A stretch of 64,000 nt of DNA from Bernardetia sp042180575 (GTDB taxonomy: Bacteria; Bacteroidota; Bacteroidia; Cytophagales; Bernardetiaceae): positions 2,356,001 through 2,420,000 of the forward strand of contig NZ_CP170094.1 in NCBI RefSeq assembly GCF_042180575.1. Reading direction: 5' to 3'. The notes under the pieces are model-generated. The model had not been told where the DNA came from. It saw only the letters and a list, made by a program, of their open reading frames with translations, and did no database searches. Below, piece by piece: positions 1 to 7,585 of this stretch (positions are counted from its first letter, which is position 1; each line of letters begins with the position of its first letter). Position numbers and translations under genes: made by a program.

Positions 1-2942
1 CCCACAATAACAAAAGCACCCCAATAGTACGGATTTGGGTATAATTTTTTGAGTTCTAGTTGTGCTATTCGTAAGGCTTCTCGTTTTGGTTTTCCTTTTA
101 ATATGGCTGTATAAAAATAATTCATGAGCAGTTGGGTAGCATTATCATCCACTTTCCAAAGGGACATCAAAACATTTTTTGCACCTGCTTGACGAAATGC
201 CCTTTGCAAACCATAAACACCCTCTCCTCCCTCCACATCTCCCAAACCTGTATCACAGGCCGACAAGACGACTAATTCTGTGTTTTGCAAATCCAAATTC
301 ATTACCTCTTCAGCAGATAAAATACCATCATCGCCTTGTAATTGAGGATTCTGACAGCCTGCAAGTAAAAGTCCACTTCGTAGAAAAGGATTTTTGAGCA
401 AATTTCTGTCTTCTGAATCTTGTAGGTTTTTAAGTTCTGAATCAGAGGGTTCATCAATAAAAAATCCATGTGTAGCAATATGAAGAATGGGAGGAGAATG
501 AAGTTTTTTTATATTTTGTTCGTTGGCTTGTTCATTTTGAAGAAGTAAAGTAGGTATTTTCTTTTTTTGAAATAAAGCATTGATTTGTGAGGTTTCAATT
601 TTTGTTCCCTCTAAAATAGTAACTGATTTTTGATGCCCAATAATACGTTGCAAACCGTTATACTCAGAAACTTCATTTTTTAATATTGGTGTTTTTATAG
701 AATCTGTTTGTATGCCTCGTGTTGTGCTTTTGGTAAAATCTTTAGGTTTTATATTAGGGCGAATATCATACGTAGGATAACCAAAAATATAAACTTGCGT
801 TTGTTTTTTAGCTTCTACTTTGGAAGACAAATTTAATTCTAAAGATAATTTTAAAGGCTTTTTATTTTTTATAACGACATCTGTACTACTTGCCAAAATT
901 TCGATAGGTTGTTCTTCTATCAAATAATCTTCTGTTTGAGTATTATAAAGGCTTTGCAGACTTATTTTGTGATAAATTCCGTCAGGAGAAAAATAAATTT
1001 TATTAAATCCTTTTGGATTTATTTTTAGAAGTTCCTCATTGATTGGTTTCCAATAAAAATTATATGAATCTTGGTTATCTAACTCAAAAATCGTCGTATT
1101 TGTATAATAATAAAATTCTGTTTTTTCCAATTCATTTCCCTTTTCTAAAACCACCACTTTTACTTGAGAAGATTTAGATTTGTTGGAAGGAATAATTAGA
1201 GCTGCATAACTTACTTTACTCTCTTTTTCTACATTTGTACTAGAGTTTTCGTAACGAATCATATCAACCAAAACTTCTTTTTTATCTAATGCTGTTTGAA
1301 TGGTTTTTAAGTCATGAATTTGATTATGCAAAGGTTGATTTATTAAGCTAGATTTTTTGGAGAGTTCTCTTTCCATTTCATTGATTTGAAGTTCCATTTT
1401 AGCTAAATCTATCTTTTCTTTTTTTCTTATTTCTAAAGGTAATTCTATCGCCTTAGAGTAGTTTGTACGTTCTTTTTTCCATTTTTCAAACAAATTTATC
1501 AGCGTTGTATCTTTACTTGCCAAAATTTGATTCTGCATTTTTTGAGTAGAAGAAAACAAAATACCTTTAGAAAATAACTGAAGGTTGACCAAATCATCTA
1601 AAATAGAATGTTTTGGATTGTGATTATGATATAAAATTGCAAAATCTGTAAAATCATAGATATACTTTTTGAAACTAATACTATACTGTTCTTTTTCATC
1701 TTCTGACAAAATAGGAAAAATTAATTTTAACTGGTTTGTTTTTAGCATTGTAGCCTCTTCATATAAAGGTGCTGCTTTTTTATACTCTTTTATTTCCTTA
1801 TAAAAACTGGCTAAGTTAGCACAAGAATTAGCATAATCAGGATTTTCTTTTCCCAAAACCATTTCACGAATGTTTTTGGCTTCAATATATAATGGTTCTG
1901 CCTTGTCATATTCTTTTATTATTTTATAAAAACTAGCTAAATTTTGACACGATTTGGCATACAAAGGATGTTTTTTACTCAAAACCTGTTCTCTTATTTT
2001 TTTGGCTTCTATATAAAGAGGTTTAGCCTTTTGATAAACTCTTTGTTTGACATAAAGATTTGCCAAATTATCACAGGTACTGGCATAAGAAGGATGTTCT
2101 ACTCCTAAGATTTCTTCTTTTATTTTTTTTGCCTCCAAATAAAGTGATTCAGCTTTTTCATATTCTGATAGCGAACTATATAAATTAGCTAGATTATTAC
2201 ACGAAGTAGCATAATCAAAGTGTTTTTTACCTACTGTTTTTTGCCTTATTTTATGTACTTCCAAAAATAATGGCTCTGCTTTTTTATGCAGTCCTTGCTT
2301 GAGATAAAGTAATGCTAAATTATTTACCAAAACAGTATAATATCGGTGTTCTTCTCCTAGATTTTTTTTGACAACTTCTTTGGATTCTATATACGCCAGT
2401 TCGGATTTTTCATACTTTCCTTTATCAAAATACAATAAAGCAAGATTATTATTACTTGCTGCATAATCCATACTCTCTTTTCCAAATAGTTTTTCACGAA
2501 TTGATTTTGCCTCTATATACAAGGATTCAGCTTTTTCATATAATCCTTGGCTGTGATACAAAATCCCCAAAATATTACAAGAGGCTGCATAATCACTATT
2601 TTCTTTTCCTAAAACAGTCGCTCTAATATTTTTTGATTGAATATAAAGTGGTTCAGCTTTTTCATACAAGCCTTGTATCCGATACACCATTGCTAAATCG
2701 TAGGCTGCCGTAGCGTAGAGTGTGTCTTGTTTGCCAAATTGATTTTGAGCTACTTCTAATCCTTTTTCTAAAAAAATAAGAGCTTCTGCATAATTAGATT
2801 TTTTCAGAAAATTATTTCCAATACTATCCAATTCTTTCCAAGTAAAAGCATCAAGGCTATCTACTTGTATTTCATTATTTTCTTGAGCATACAAATAATG
2901 TGTGCTTTGAAACAGAATTAGCAAAAGTATTACATATTTCAT
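1..2942 (-). CDS. TPR-CHAT protein, 3' end outside the window
   Basis: A long minus-strand frame stays open from the ATG at 2940-2942 to the window edge, so the last residues are missing. It begins with a signal peptide (MKYVILLLILFQS..YAQ). About nine kinesin-light-chain-type TPRs of roughly 42 residues follow, each with a motif like YEKAEPLYIEAKxIR and a DYAxSCNNLA block. A linker leads to a C-terminal CHAT (caspase-like) domain. The CHAT His lies in HIATHGFF (near 475) and the Cys in LSACDTGLG (near 257), so the protease dyad is intact, and the frame reaches the family's WGAFVIV ending at the edge. Known: CHAT is a caspase-like peptidase fold. Inferred: an exported protein whose TPRs bind partners. 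Its target is unknown. Confidence 0.9.
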   Translation of the reverse strand, partial: MKYVILLLILFQSTHYLYAQENNEIQVDSLDAFTWKELDSIGNNFLKKSNYAEALIFLEKGLEVAQNQFGKQDTLYATAAYDLAMVYRIQGLYEKAEPLYIQSKNIRATVLGKENSDYAASCNILGILYHSQGLYEKAESLYIEAKSIREKLFGKESMDYAASNNNLALLYFDKGKYEKSELAYIESKEVVKKNLGEEHRYYTVLVNNLALLYLKQGLHKKAEPLFLEVHKIRQKTVGKKHFDYATSCNNLANLYSSLSEYEKAESLYLEAKKIKEEILGVEHPSYASTCDNLANLYVKQRVYQKAKPLYIEAKKIREQVLSKKHPLYAKSCQNLASFYKIIKEYDKAEPLYIEAKNIREMVLGKENPDYANSCANLASFYKEIKEYKKAAPLYEEATMLKTNQLKLIFPILSEDEKEQYSISFKKYIYDFTDFAILYHNHNPKHSILDDLVNLQLFSKGILFSSTQKMQNQILASKDTTLINLFEKWKKERTNYSKAIELPLEIRKKEKIDLAKMELQINEMERELSKKSSLINQPLHNQIHDLKTIQTALDKKEVLVDMIRYENSSTNVEKESKVSYAALIIPSNKSKSSQVKVVVLEKGNELEKTEFYYYTNTTIFELDNQDSYNFYWKPINEELLKINPKGFNKIYFSPDGIYHKISLQSLYNTQTEDYLIEEQPIEILASSTDVVIKNKKPLKLSLELNLSSKVEAKKQTQVYIFGYPTYDIRPNIKPKDFTKSTTRGIQTDSIKTPILKNEVSEYNGLQRIIGHQKSVTILEGTKIETSQINALFQKKKIPTLLLQNEQANEQNIKKLHSPPILHIATHGFFIDEPSDSELKNLQDSEDRNLLKNPFLRSGLLLAGCQNPQLQGDDGILSAEEVMNLDLQNTELVVLSACDTGLGDVEGGEGVYGLQRAFRQAGAKNVLMSLWKVDDNATQLLMNYFYTAILKGKPKREALRIAQLELKKLYPNPYYWGAFVIV

Positions 2943-3090
2943 TAGAAGTTGAATAGATTACAATAAAAACATAATTATTTAAAAATACTTCTATTTATTT
3001 TTAAGCTCTAATTTATAAAAAAACTTTAGTATCTCTTTTAATAAATTTAGCAAAATAGACACCAACAAATTATAAAGTTAGGACATGGCT

Positions 3091-4074
3091 TTATTTATTT
3101 TTCTTTTGAGCGTAATAATCTTCTACAAACTCACTTATTTTCTGCCCCAAGACTTTATTGAGATTTTCGTAAGATTCAAACGTCCAGCCAGCCACATGAG
3201 GTGTCAAAATTACATTTTCCATAGCAATCAATTCTTCAAATTGCTCTTTTTGCAAGTCTGTAAAGTTTTTTAATTTTTCATTTTCCAAGACATCCAAACC
3301 AACTCCCTTTAGTTGCCCATTCTTCAAGTGTTTTAAAAGTGAATCTGTATCTACAACTTCTCCCCTTGAGGTATTAAAAAAAAAAATAGGATGCTTAAAA
3401 GTGGAAAAGAAATCATCATCAGCAAAGTAAAAATTCCCATTTTCTCCGTTTATTTCATCATCTAATGGAATATGAATCGATACAAGACTAGCCTTTTCTT
3501 TCAATTCTTCTAAAGTAACAATTTTTGCAAAGCTATCTTGTATTTTATTTCTTTTATCGAATGCCAAAACTTCACAACCTAAAGCATGCAGCTTTTGAGA
3601 AAGTAGTCTGCCTACATTTCCATAACCTATTATTCCAACTGTTTTTCCTGCTAATTCTGTTCCTCTGTTGGCTTCCCTTTCCCATTCAAAATTAGATAGT
3701 TGATGCTGTGCCTTCTTAAAATTATTCAATACTGAAAACATCAATCCTAGAGTATGTTCAGTAACAGCATTTCGGTTTCCTTCAGGAGCAGTAAGTAAAG
3801 TGATGTCTTTTTTAGCAAGCAATTTTTTGTCTATTCCGTCTGTACCCGAACCTACACGAGCTATAAAAATTAACCCTTTAGTGTAATTTAAAAAATTATC
3901 ATCAATAGCAAACCTACTTCTTAGGATTAAACCATCAAAATTTTGTATTTGATTTAGAATATCGCTATCTTTCCAGTCAAAAGCATAAGTATATTCTATT
4001 TTATTATTTAAAAAGTGAAATTTAAAAGAGTCATGTAGTTTGTCTGCAATAAGTACTTTTAGTATTTTTTTCAT
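3091..4074 (-). CDS. D-2-hydroxyacid dehydrogenase (phosphoglycerate dehydrogenase-like)
   Basis: A 327-residue NAD-dependent D-isomer-specific 2-hydroxyacid dehydrogenase. The nucleotide-binding loop GIIGYGNVGR is at 147-156. The catalytic triad is visible as Arg237 (NTSRGEVVD), Glu266 (DVLENE) and His293 (TPHVAGW). There is no C-terminal ACT domain, so it matches the short form of 3-phosphoglycerate dehydrogenase found in many Bacteroidota; another 2-hydroxyacid substrate is possible. It probably acts in the cytoplasm, in serine synthesis if it is SerA. A run of eleven A bases (3376-3386) lies just before the catalytic Arg codon and could allow slippage. No serC gene is adjacent. Confidence 0.88.
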   Translation of the reverse strand: MKKILKVLIADKLHDSFKFHFLNNKIEYTYAFDWKDSDILNQIQNFDGLILRSRFAIDDNFLNYTKGLIFIARVGSGTDGIDKKLLAKKDITLLTAPEGNRNAVTEHTLGLMFSVLNNFKKAQHQLSNFEWEREANRGTELAGKTVGIIGYGNVGRLLSQKLHALGCEVLAFDKRNKIQDSFAKIVTLEELKEKASLVSIHIPLDDEINGENGNFYFADDDFFSTFKHPIFFFNTSRGEVVDTDSLLKHLKNGQLKGVGLDVLENEKLKNFTDLQKEQFEELIAMENVILTPHVAGWTFESYENLNKVLGQKISEFVEDYYAQKKNK

Positions 4075-4307
4075 AAAAAATTAAATTTTATTTTTAATAT
4101 TGGTGCTTTTTTTGAGATAATAGAAAATAATTTTGTTATAACAACTACAAATGTAACTTTTTCAAAAAGCCTGTCATTTGTTAAATAAGTGAAAATTTAA
4201 TAAATTAATATTAATTTTTAGCTGAGAAATCTATTAAATAAATCTACTTTAATTTTAAAATTTATCCTAAATTTACCCTAGACTTTTCCTTTTTAAATCT
4301 AAATTAT

Positions 4308-4547
4308 ATGTGTTATACAGAAGAACAGTCTGCTAATAATCCAAATCAAGGAAGTATTCGTACTTTTATTGATAAAATCATCACGACCTATGCACAAGAA
4401 GATGAATTGATTCGCAATGTAATTGAATCACGTCTTTTTTTAAATGGCATACGACCGACAGAGTACAATAATGATACTCCTGATGATACAAAAATTTTGA
4501 GCAAACTCAGTAAAATAGAAAAAGAGTTGGCTAAAATTTTTGACTAA
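4308..4547 (+). CDS. small hypothetical protein (79 aa)
   Basis: I do not recognise this protein. It is hydrophilic and acidic, with no signal peptide or membrane segment. It looks helical, ending in a heptad-like stretch (LSKLSKIEKELAKIF) that could form a short coiled coil. It stands alone, transcribed away from the dehydrogenase and towards the cytochrome b5-like gene on the other strand. The frame has normal codon use for the window and no better competitor. Confidence 0.55.
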   Translation: MCYTEEQSANNPNQGSIRTFIDKIITTYAQEDELIRNVIESRLFLNGIRPTEYNNDTPDDTKILSKLSKIEKELAKIFD

Positions 4548-4574
4548 AAAGTTTTAATACGAGATTAAATATAT

Positions 4575-4859
4575 CTATTTACTTTCTACTAGTATGCCCA
4601 CTACCTCAAATTTATCGAAAACATTTTCATTATGAGGAGCATCATTTTGAAGTTCTGCTGTAAGGTCTTGCCCTGCCCAATGCTGATAATGTTTTCCCTT
4701 TAACCATAGCCTAGAACTAGAAACATCATAAATTAAGTTTTTATATGCACACCAAATTTCTGAACGGTCTTGTCCATTTTGAAGAGCAAGTTGAGATTTA
4801 GTATAAAAAGGTAGGTTTTCCTTTTCTAAAGGAGATAAATCAGTAGCCATAAACTTCAT
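4575..4859 (-). CDS. cytochrome b5-like heme/steroid-binding domain protein
   Basis: A 94-residue protein made almost entirely of one cytochrome b5-like domain. The core block IYDVSSSRLW followed by HYQHWAGQDLT matches the YDV..F..G..Y..FAG.D pattern of the MAPR-like branch, and it ends with the FEVVGIL strand usual for the family. The classical HPGG ligand motif of true cytochrome b5 is absent; several His residues (KHYQHW, APH) could serve instead. There is no signal peptide or anchor, so it is probably cytoplasmic. Known members bind heme or sterol-like ligands. What it binds here cannot be told from sequence. Confidence 0.75.
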   Translation of the reverse strand: MKFMATDLSPLEKENLPFYTKSQLALQNGQDRSEIWCAYKNLIYDVSSSRLWLKGKHYQHWAGQDLTAELQNDAPHNENVFDKFEVVGILVESK

Positions 4860-4972
4860 TAGTATTTTTTTATCAATACAATTTTGTGTAAATTAAGAAA
4901 CATTTTTAAGAGAAAAAACTTGTAGATTATAATCATCTCTACACTCAACTTCAAAATTATCAATTATTTGAA

Positions 4973-5179
4973 ATGGGCGCAATTATTTTTATTTGGGAAG
5001 TAGCCTTACTTAGTTCGCTTTTAGTTTTGCTTTTTATGATGCAAGATTGGAGTGAGTTTGAGTTTTTCAAAAAATATATAGAAAAAAAACAACGCAAAAA
5101 AGACGAACTAGCAGCCGAGAAATTATTAGATGATTTGCCAAAAGGAATAACAAGATACAAAGAGAAAGAAATTTCATAA
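4973..5179 (+). CDS. small single-pass membrane protein (68 aa)
   Basis: I do not recognise the family. An N-terminal hydrophobic helix (about residues 2-23) is followed by a strongly charged, helical tail rich in Lys and Glu (KKYIEKKQRKKDELAAEKLL). This suggests a short inner-membrane protein with a cytoplasmic tail. A competing minus-strand frame over the same bases is Ser/Lys-rich and looks like an antisense shadow. A hairpin with a T-rich tail follows at 5205-5235. Confidence 0.5.
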   Translation: MGAIIFIWEVALLSSLLVLLFMMQDWSEFEFFKKYIEKKQRKKDELAAEKLLDDLPKGITRYKEKEIS

Positions 5180-5204
5180 AAGTAAAAAATACTAACAACT
5201 CAAA

Positions 5205-5235
5205 AACCATTTCTATTATACAGGAATGGTTATTT
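5205..5235 (+). terminator. hairpin terminator after the 68-aa gene
   Basis: The stem AACCATT (5205-5211) pairs with AATGGTT (5225-5231), extended by TTC/GGA, and is followed by ATTTTAATT. It lies 26 bases after the small membrane protein gene. A modest intrinsic terminator. Confidence 0.45.
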
Positions 5236-5334
5236 TAATTAAGCAACACTTTATTACTAGAAACAGAAAATCTATAAATTTTATAAAATGACTCGCAAAA
5301 TTACTAAATCTTCTCAAAATTTATATTTCTTTTA

Positions 5335-5364
5335 TTGTGAGTAAAATAATTGTATGTATTTTTG
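5335..5364 (+). promoter_or_regulatory. Bacteroidota-type promoter of the GT2 gene
   Basis: TTG at 5335-5337 and TATTTTTG at 5357-5364 fit the -33/-7 consensus (TTG, about 19 bases, TAnnTTTG), with a spacer of 19. The likely transcription start, a few bases after the -7 box, falls on or next to the GTG start codon at 5369, so the message may be leaderless. Confidence 0.55.
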
Positions 5365-5368
5365 AACC

Positions 5369-6115
5369 GTGAAAGAACGCATTGTAATTATACCGACCTA
5401 CAACGAAATCGAAAACATCGAAGCTATTATTCGTGCCGTATTTTCGTTGGAACTTCCGTTTCACGTCCTCATTATTGACGACGGTTCGCCAGACGGAACA
5501 GCTTTGAAAGTTAAAGAACTTCAAAAAGAATTTATTGATTCTCTTCATATCGAAGAGCGCAAAGGCAAGCTAGGCTTAGGAACAGCCTATATTCACGGTT
5601 TTAAGTGGGCTTTGCAACACGATTATCAATTCATTTTTGAAATGGATGCCGACTTTTCGCACAACCCAAAAGATTTAGTTCGTCTTTATAATTCTTGTGC
5701 CACAGAAAATGAAGAGGGAATTAGAAATGATGTAGCGATTGGTTCTCGTTATGTGCAAGGTGTAAATGTCGTAAACTGGCCTATGAGCCGAGTTTTGATG
5801 TCTTATTTTGCTAGTATTTATGTCAGAACAGTTACAGGAATGCCTATTCACGATGCAACGGCTGGCTTTAAATGTTATCGCAGAGAGGTTTTGGAAACGA
5901 TAAATTTGGATACTATAAAATTTGTCGGTTATGCCTTTCAAATAGAAATGAAATTTACAGCTTGGAAATACGGTTTTATGGTGGGCGAAGTTCCTATTAT
6001 TTTTACAGACCGAACAAAAGGAACATCAAAAATGTCGTCAGGGATATTTAAAGAGGCTTTTTGGGGGGTTGTTCAAATGAAAATTAATAGTTTTTTTAAG
6101 AAATATAATAGATAA
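5369..6115 (+). CDS. polyprenol-phosphate mannosyltransferase-like GT2
   Basis: A 248-residue family 2 glycosyltransferase of the DPM1 type. It starts directly with the fold (VIIPTYNEIENI). The nucleotide-sugar residues DDGSPDGT are at 37-44 and the metal site DADFSH at 93-98, followed by the DATAGFKCYRREVL acceptor-region block near 165. There is no C-terminal membrane domain, so it is the soluble form that docks on the membrane. Expected reaction: GDP-mannose or a related sugar transferred to a polyprenyl phosphate, giving a donor for envelope glycosylation. The start is GTG, chosen because conserved sequence begins at once and a strong promoter lies just upstream. The seven-base repeat array begins two bases after its stop codon. 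Confidence 0.88.
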   Translation: MKERIVIIPTYNEIENIEAIIRAVFSLELPFHVLIIDDGSPDGTALKVKELQKEFIDSLHIEERKGKLGLGTAYIHGFKWALQHDYQFIFEMDADFSHNPKDLVRLYNSCATENEEGIRNDVAIGSRYVQGVNVVNWPMSRVLMSYFASIYVRTVTGMPIHDATAGFKCYRREVLETINLDTIKFVGYAFQIEMKFTAWKYGFMVGEVPIIFTDRTKGTSKMSSGIFKEAFWGVVQMKINSFFKKYNR

Positions 6116-6366
6116 AGTCAGAAGTCAGATTTAAGAAGTTAGAAGTAAATACAAATTAAAACCTATTAAGTAGTTATAAAAAATTAATAATACATATAAC
6201 TGATTAGCGAGTGATTTATATAATTTGGCTTCGCCGAGCTATCGGTTTTAAGATGAAATTTAATATAAATACAAACAAAAATAATAATATCGTTTTAATA
6301 CTTATTTAATTTTTATTGTATTATCCTGTAATTATCATAAAAATCACTTGCTAATAATGTCTTACT
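6116..6366. repeat. repeat-rich gap: heptamer array and inverted dispersed repeats
   Basis: No gene is seen here. At 6117-6151 there are five degenerate seven-base units (GTCAGAA, GTCAGAT, TTAAGAA, GTTAGAA, GTAAATA). At 6203-6224 lies one copy of a dispersed repeat (ATTAGCGAGTGATTTATATA), and at 6331-6357 a second copy in inverted orientation (reverse complement TTAGCAAGTGATTTTTATGA). The two enclose about 105 bases, like the ends of a small non-autonomous element. The IS4-family insertion abuts the second copy. Confidence 0.7.
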
Positions 6367-7573
6367 TATAGTACTGGACATGAGTTAAATTTTTGACAAA
6401 AAAAGGACAGAAAGAGTTAATTTAGAAGTGTGAAAACCAAAAAACTCTATTCCGTCCTGCTGAACAAATATACAAAGGAATTTTCAGATATTCCTATCCA
6501 TTATGTTCACGCTACTTTGTTGCTTATTAGCTGTATTCTGATAAAAGAAACTGTTAATCTAAACAAATTAAAAAATCAAGTAGGTATTTTTTTAAATTCT
6601 CCTACTGTTCAAATTGATTCTCATTATAAACGGCTTACTCGTTATTTTTTGGATGTCTATGTTCAAAAAACACTATGGAAGCTGATTCTAGTTTTTAGTA
6701 TAGGCTCTTTTTTGAATAGAAAAGACATAAAAAAAGAAATTTTCTATCTAGCTATGGATGGTAGTGTTTGGCAATTAGGGGAATATACCTATCATGTTTT
6801 GGTCTTAAGTGTTATTTATAGAAAAATGGCTATTCCTATTTTTTGGATCAATTTAGAACGAAAAGGTAGTTCTACTGTTGCTCATCGTAAAAGTTTATTA
6901 GCATCGGCTTTATTGTTATATCCTTTTTTAAAAAGATTTACAATTTTAGCTGATAGAGAGTATAAAGGTAGAGTTTGGTTTAGGTATTTAGAAGAACAAG
7001 GATATACTTACATTATTCGTCTTTGTAAGGGAGATTATCAATTAGAAGTTAAAAAATACCACAGCTTACTTAAAAAAGCTAAATCAGGCAAACTAGTAAG
7101 CCAAGAATTTGAAACTGACTTTGCAAAAAAACTAAAAATAGTGATTTCTTATAATGCTCAAGCAGCAAAAGAAAGTGAAAAGTTTGTCATTTTATTAACC
7201 AACAAATATCGTTTAACAAAGGAGAAAATTAGTGCTATCTATTATCTCAGATGGAAAATAGAGTGTTTATTTAGACATTTGAAAACAAATGGATTTCATT
7301 TAGAGGAGTTAGGAATGGTAAACCCAAGAAAAATTCGTGTTCTAATGGCATTAGTAATTGCATCTTTTTTACTCTGTATCTTAGAAGGAGTAAAAACAAA
7401 ACAAAGAGTAAAAAAAGACAATGAATCCTTTTACGAGTCTGTTTTTAGAATCGGATATGGAAAAGTAGTATTTTATGCTACTTCTATAGACAAAATATTA
7501 AAAATAATAACCCAATTAGTGCAAAAATCTAAAACTCAAAATACAACCTAAATTAACACATGTCCAGTACTGT
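6367..7573 (+). mobile_element. IS4-family insertion sequence, complete
   Basis: The element has imperfect terminal inverted repeats. The left end from 6370 (AGTACTGGACATG, then A, GTTAA) matches the right end read inwards from 7571 (AGTACTGGACATG, then T, GTTAA). The 10-base direct repeat ATGTCTTACT at 6357-6366 and 7574-7583 is the target duplication; the exact left boundary is uncertain by one base. It contains a single intact transposase gene. The right end lies 12 bases beyond the comEC stop codon, so no gene is broken. Both ends and the transposase look intact, which suggests a recent arrival. Confidence 0.9.
6430..7551 (+). CDS. IS4-family transposase
   Basis: A 373-residue DDE transposase. 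The catalytic residues are Asp110 (AMDGS), Asp175 (ADREYKG) and Glu278 in the family signature Y-(2)-R-(3)-E-(6)-K, seen as YYLRWKIECLFRHLK. The start is GTG, 60 bases inside the left end. Length and domain order are normal for small IS4 members. It cuts and pastes the surrounding element. No frameshift or missing residue is visible, so it should be active. Confidence 0.93.
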   Translation: MKTKKLYSVLLNKYTKEFSDIPIHYVHATLLLISCILIKETVNLNKLKNQVGIFLNSPTVQIDSHYKRLTRYFLDVYVQKTLWKLILVFSIGSFLNRKDIKKEIFYLAMDGSVWQLGEYTYHVLVLSVIYRKMAIPIFWINLERKGSSTVAHRKSLLASALLLYPFLKRFTILADREYKGRVWFRYLEEQGYTYIIRLCKGDYQLEVKKYHSLLKKAKSGKLVSQEFETDFAKKLKIVISYNAQAAKESEKFVILLTNKYRLTKEKISAIYYLRWKIECLFRHLKTNGFHLEELGMVNPRKIRVLMALVIASFLLCILEGVKTKQRVKKDNESFYESVFRIGYGKVVFYATSIDKILKIITQLVQKSKTQNTT

Positions 7574-7585
7574 ATGTCTTACTAC

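Noticed and set aside
4960..5160. Minus-strand frame over the small membrane protein
   Set aside because: Ser/Lys-rich with no recognisable start context; the plus strand has a clear membrane helix and charged tail.
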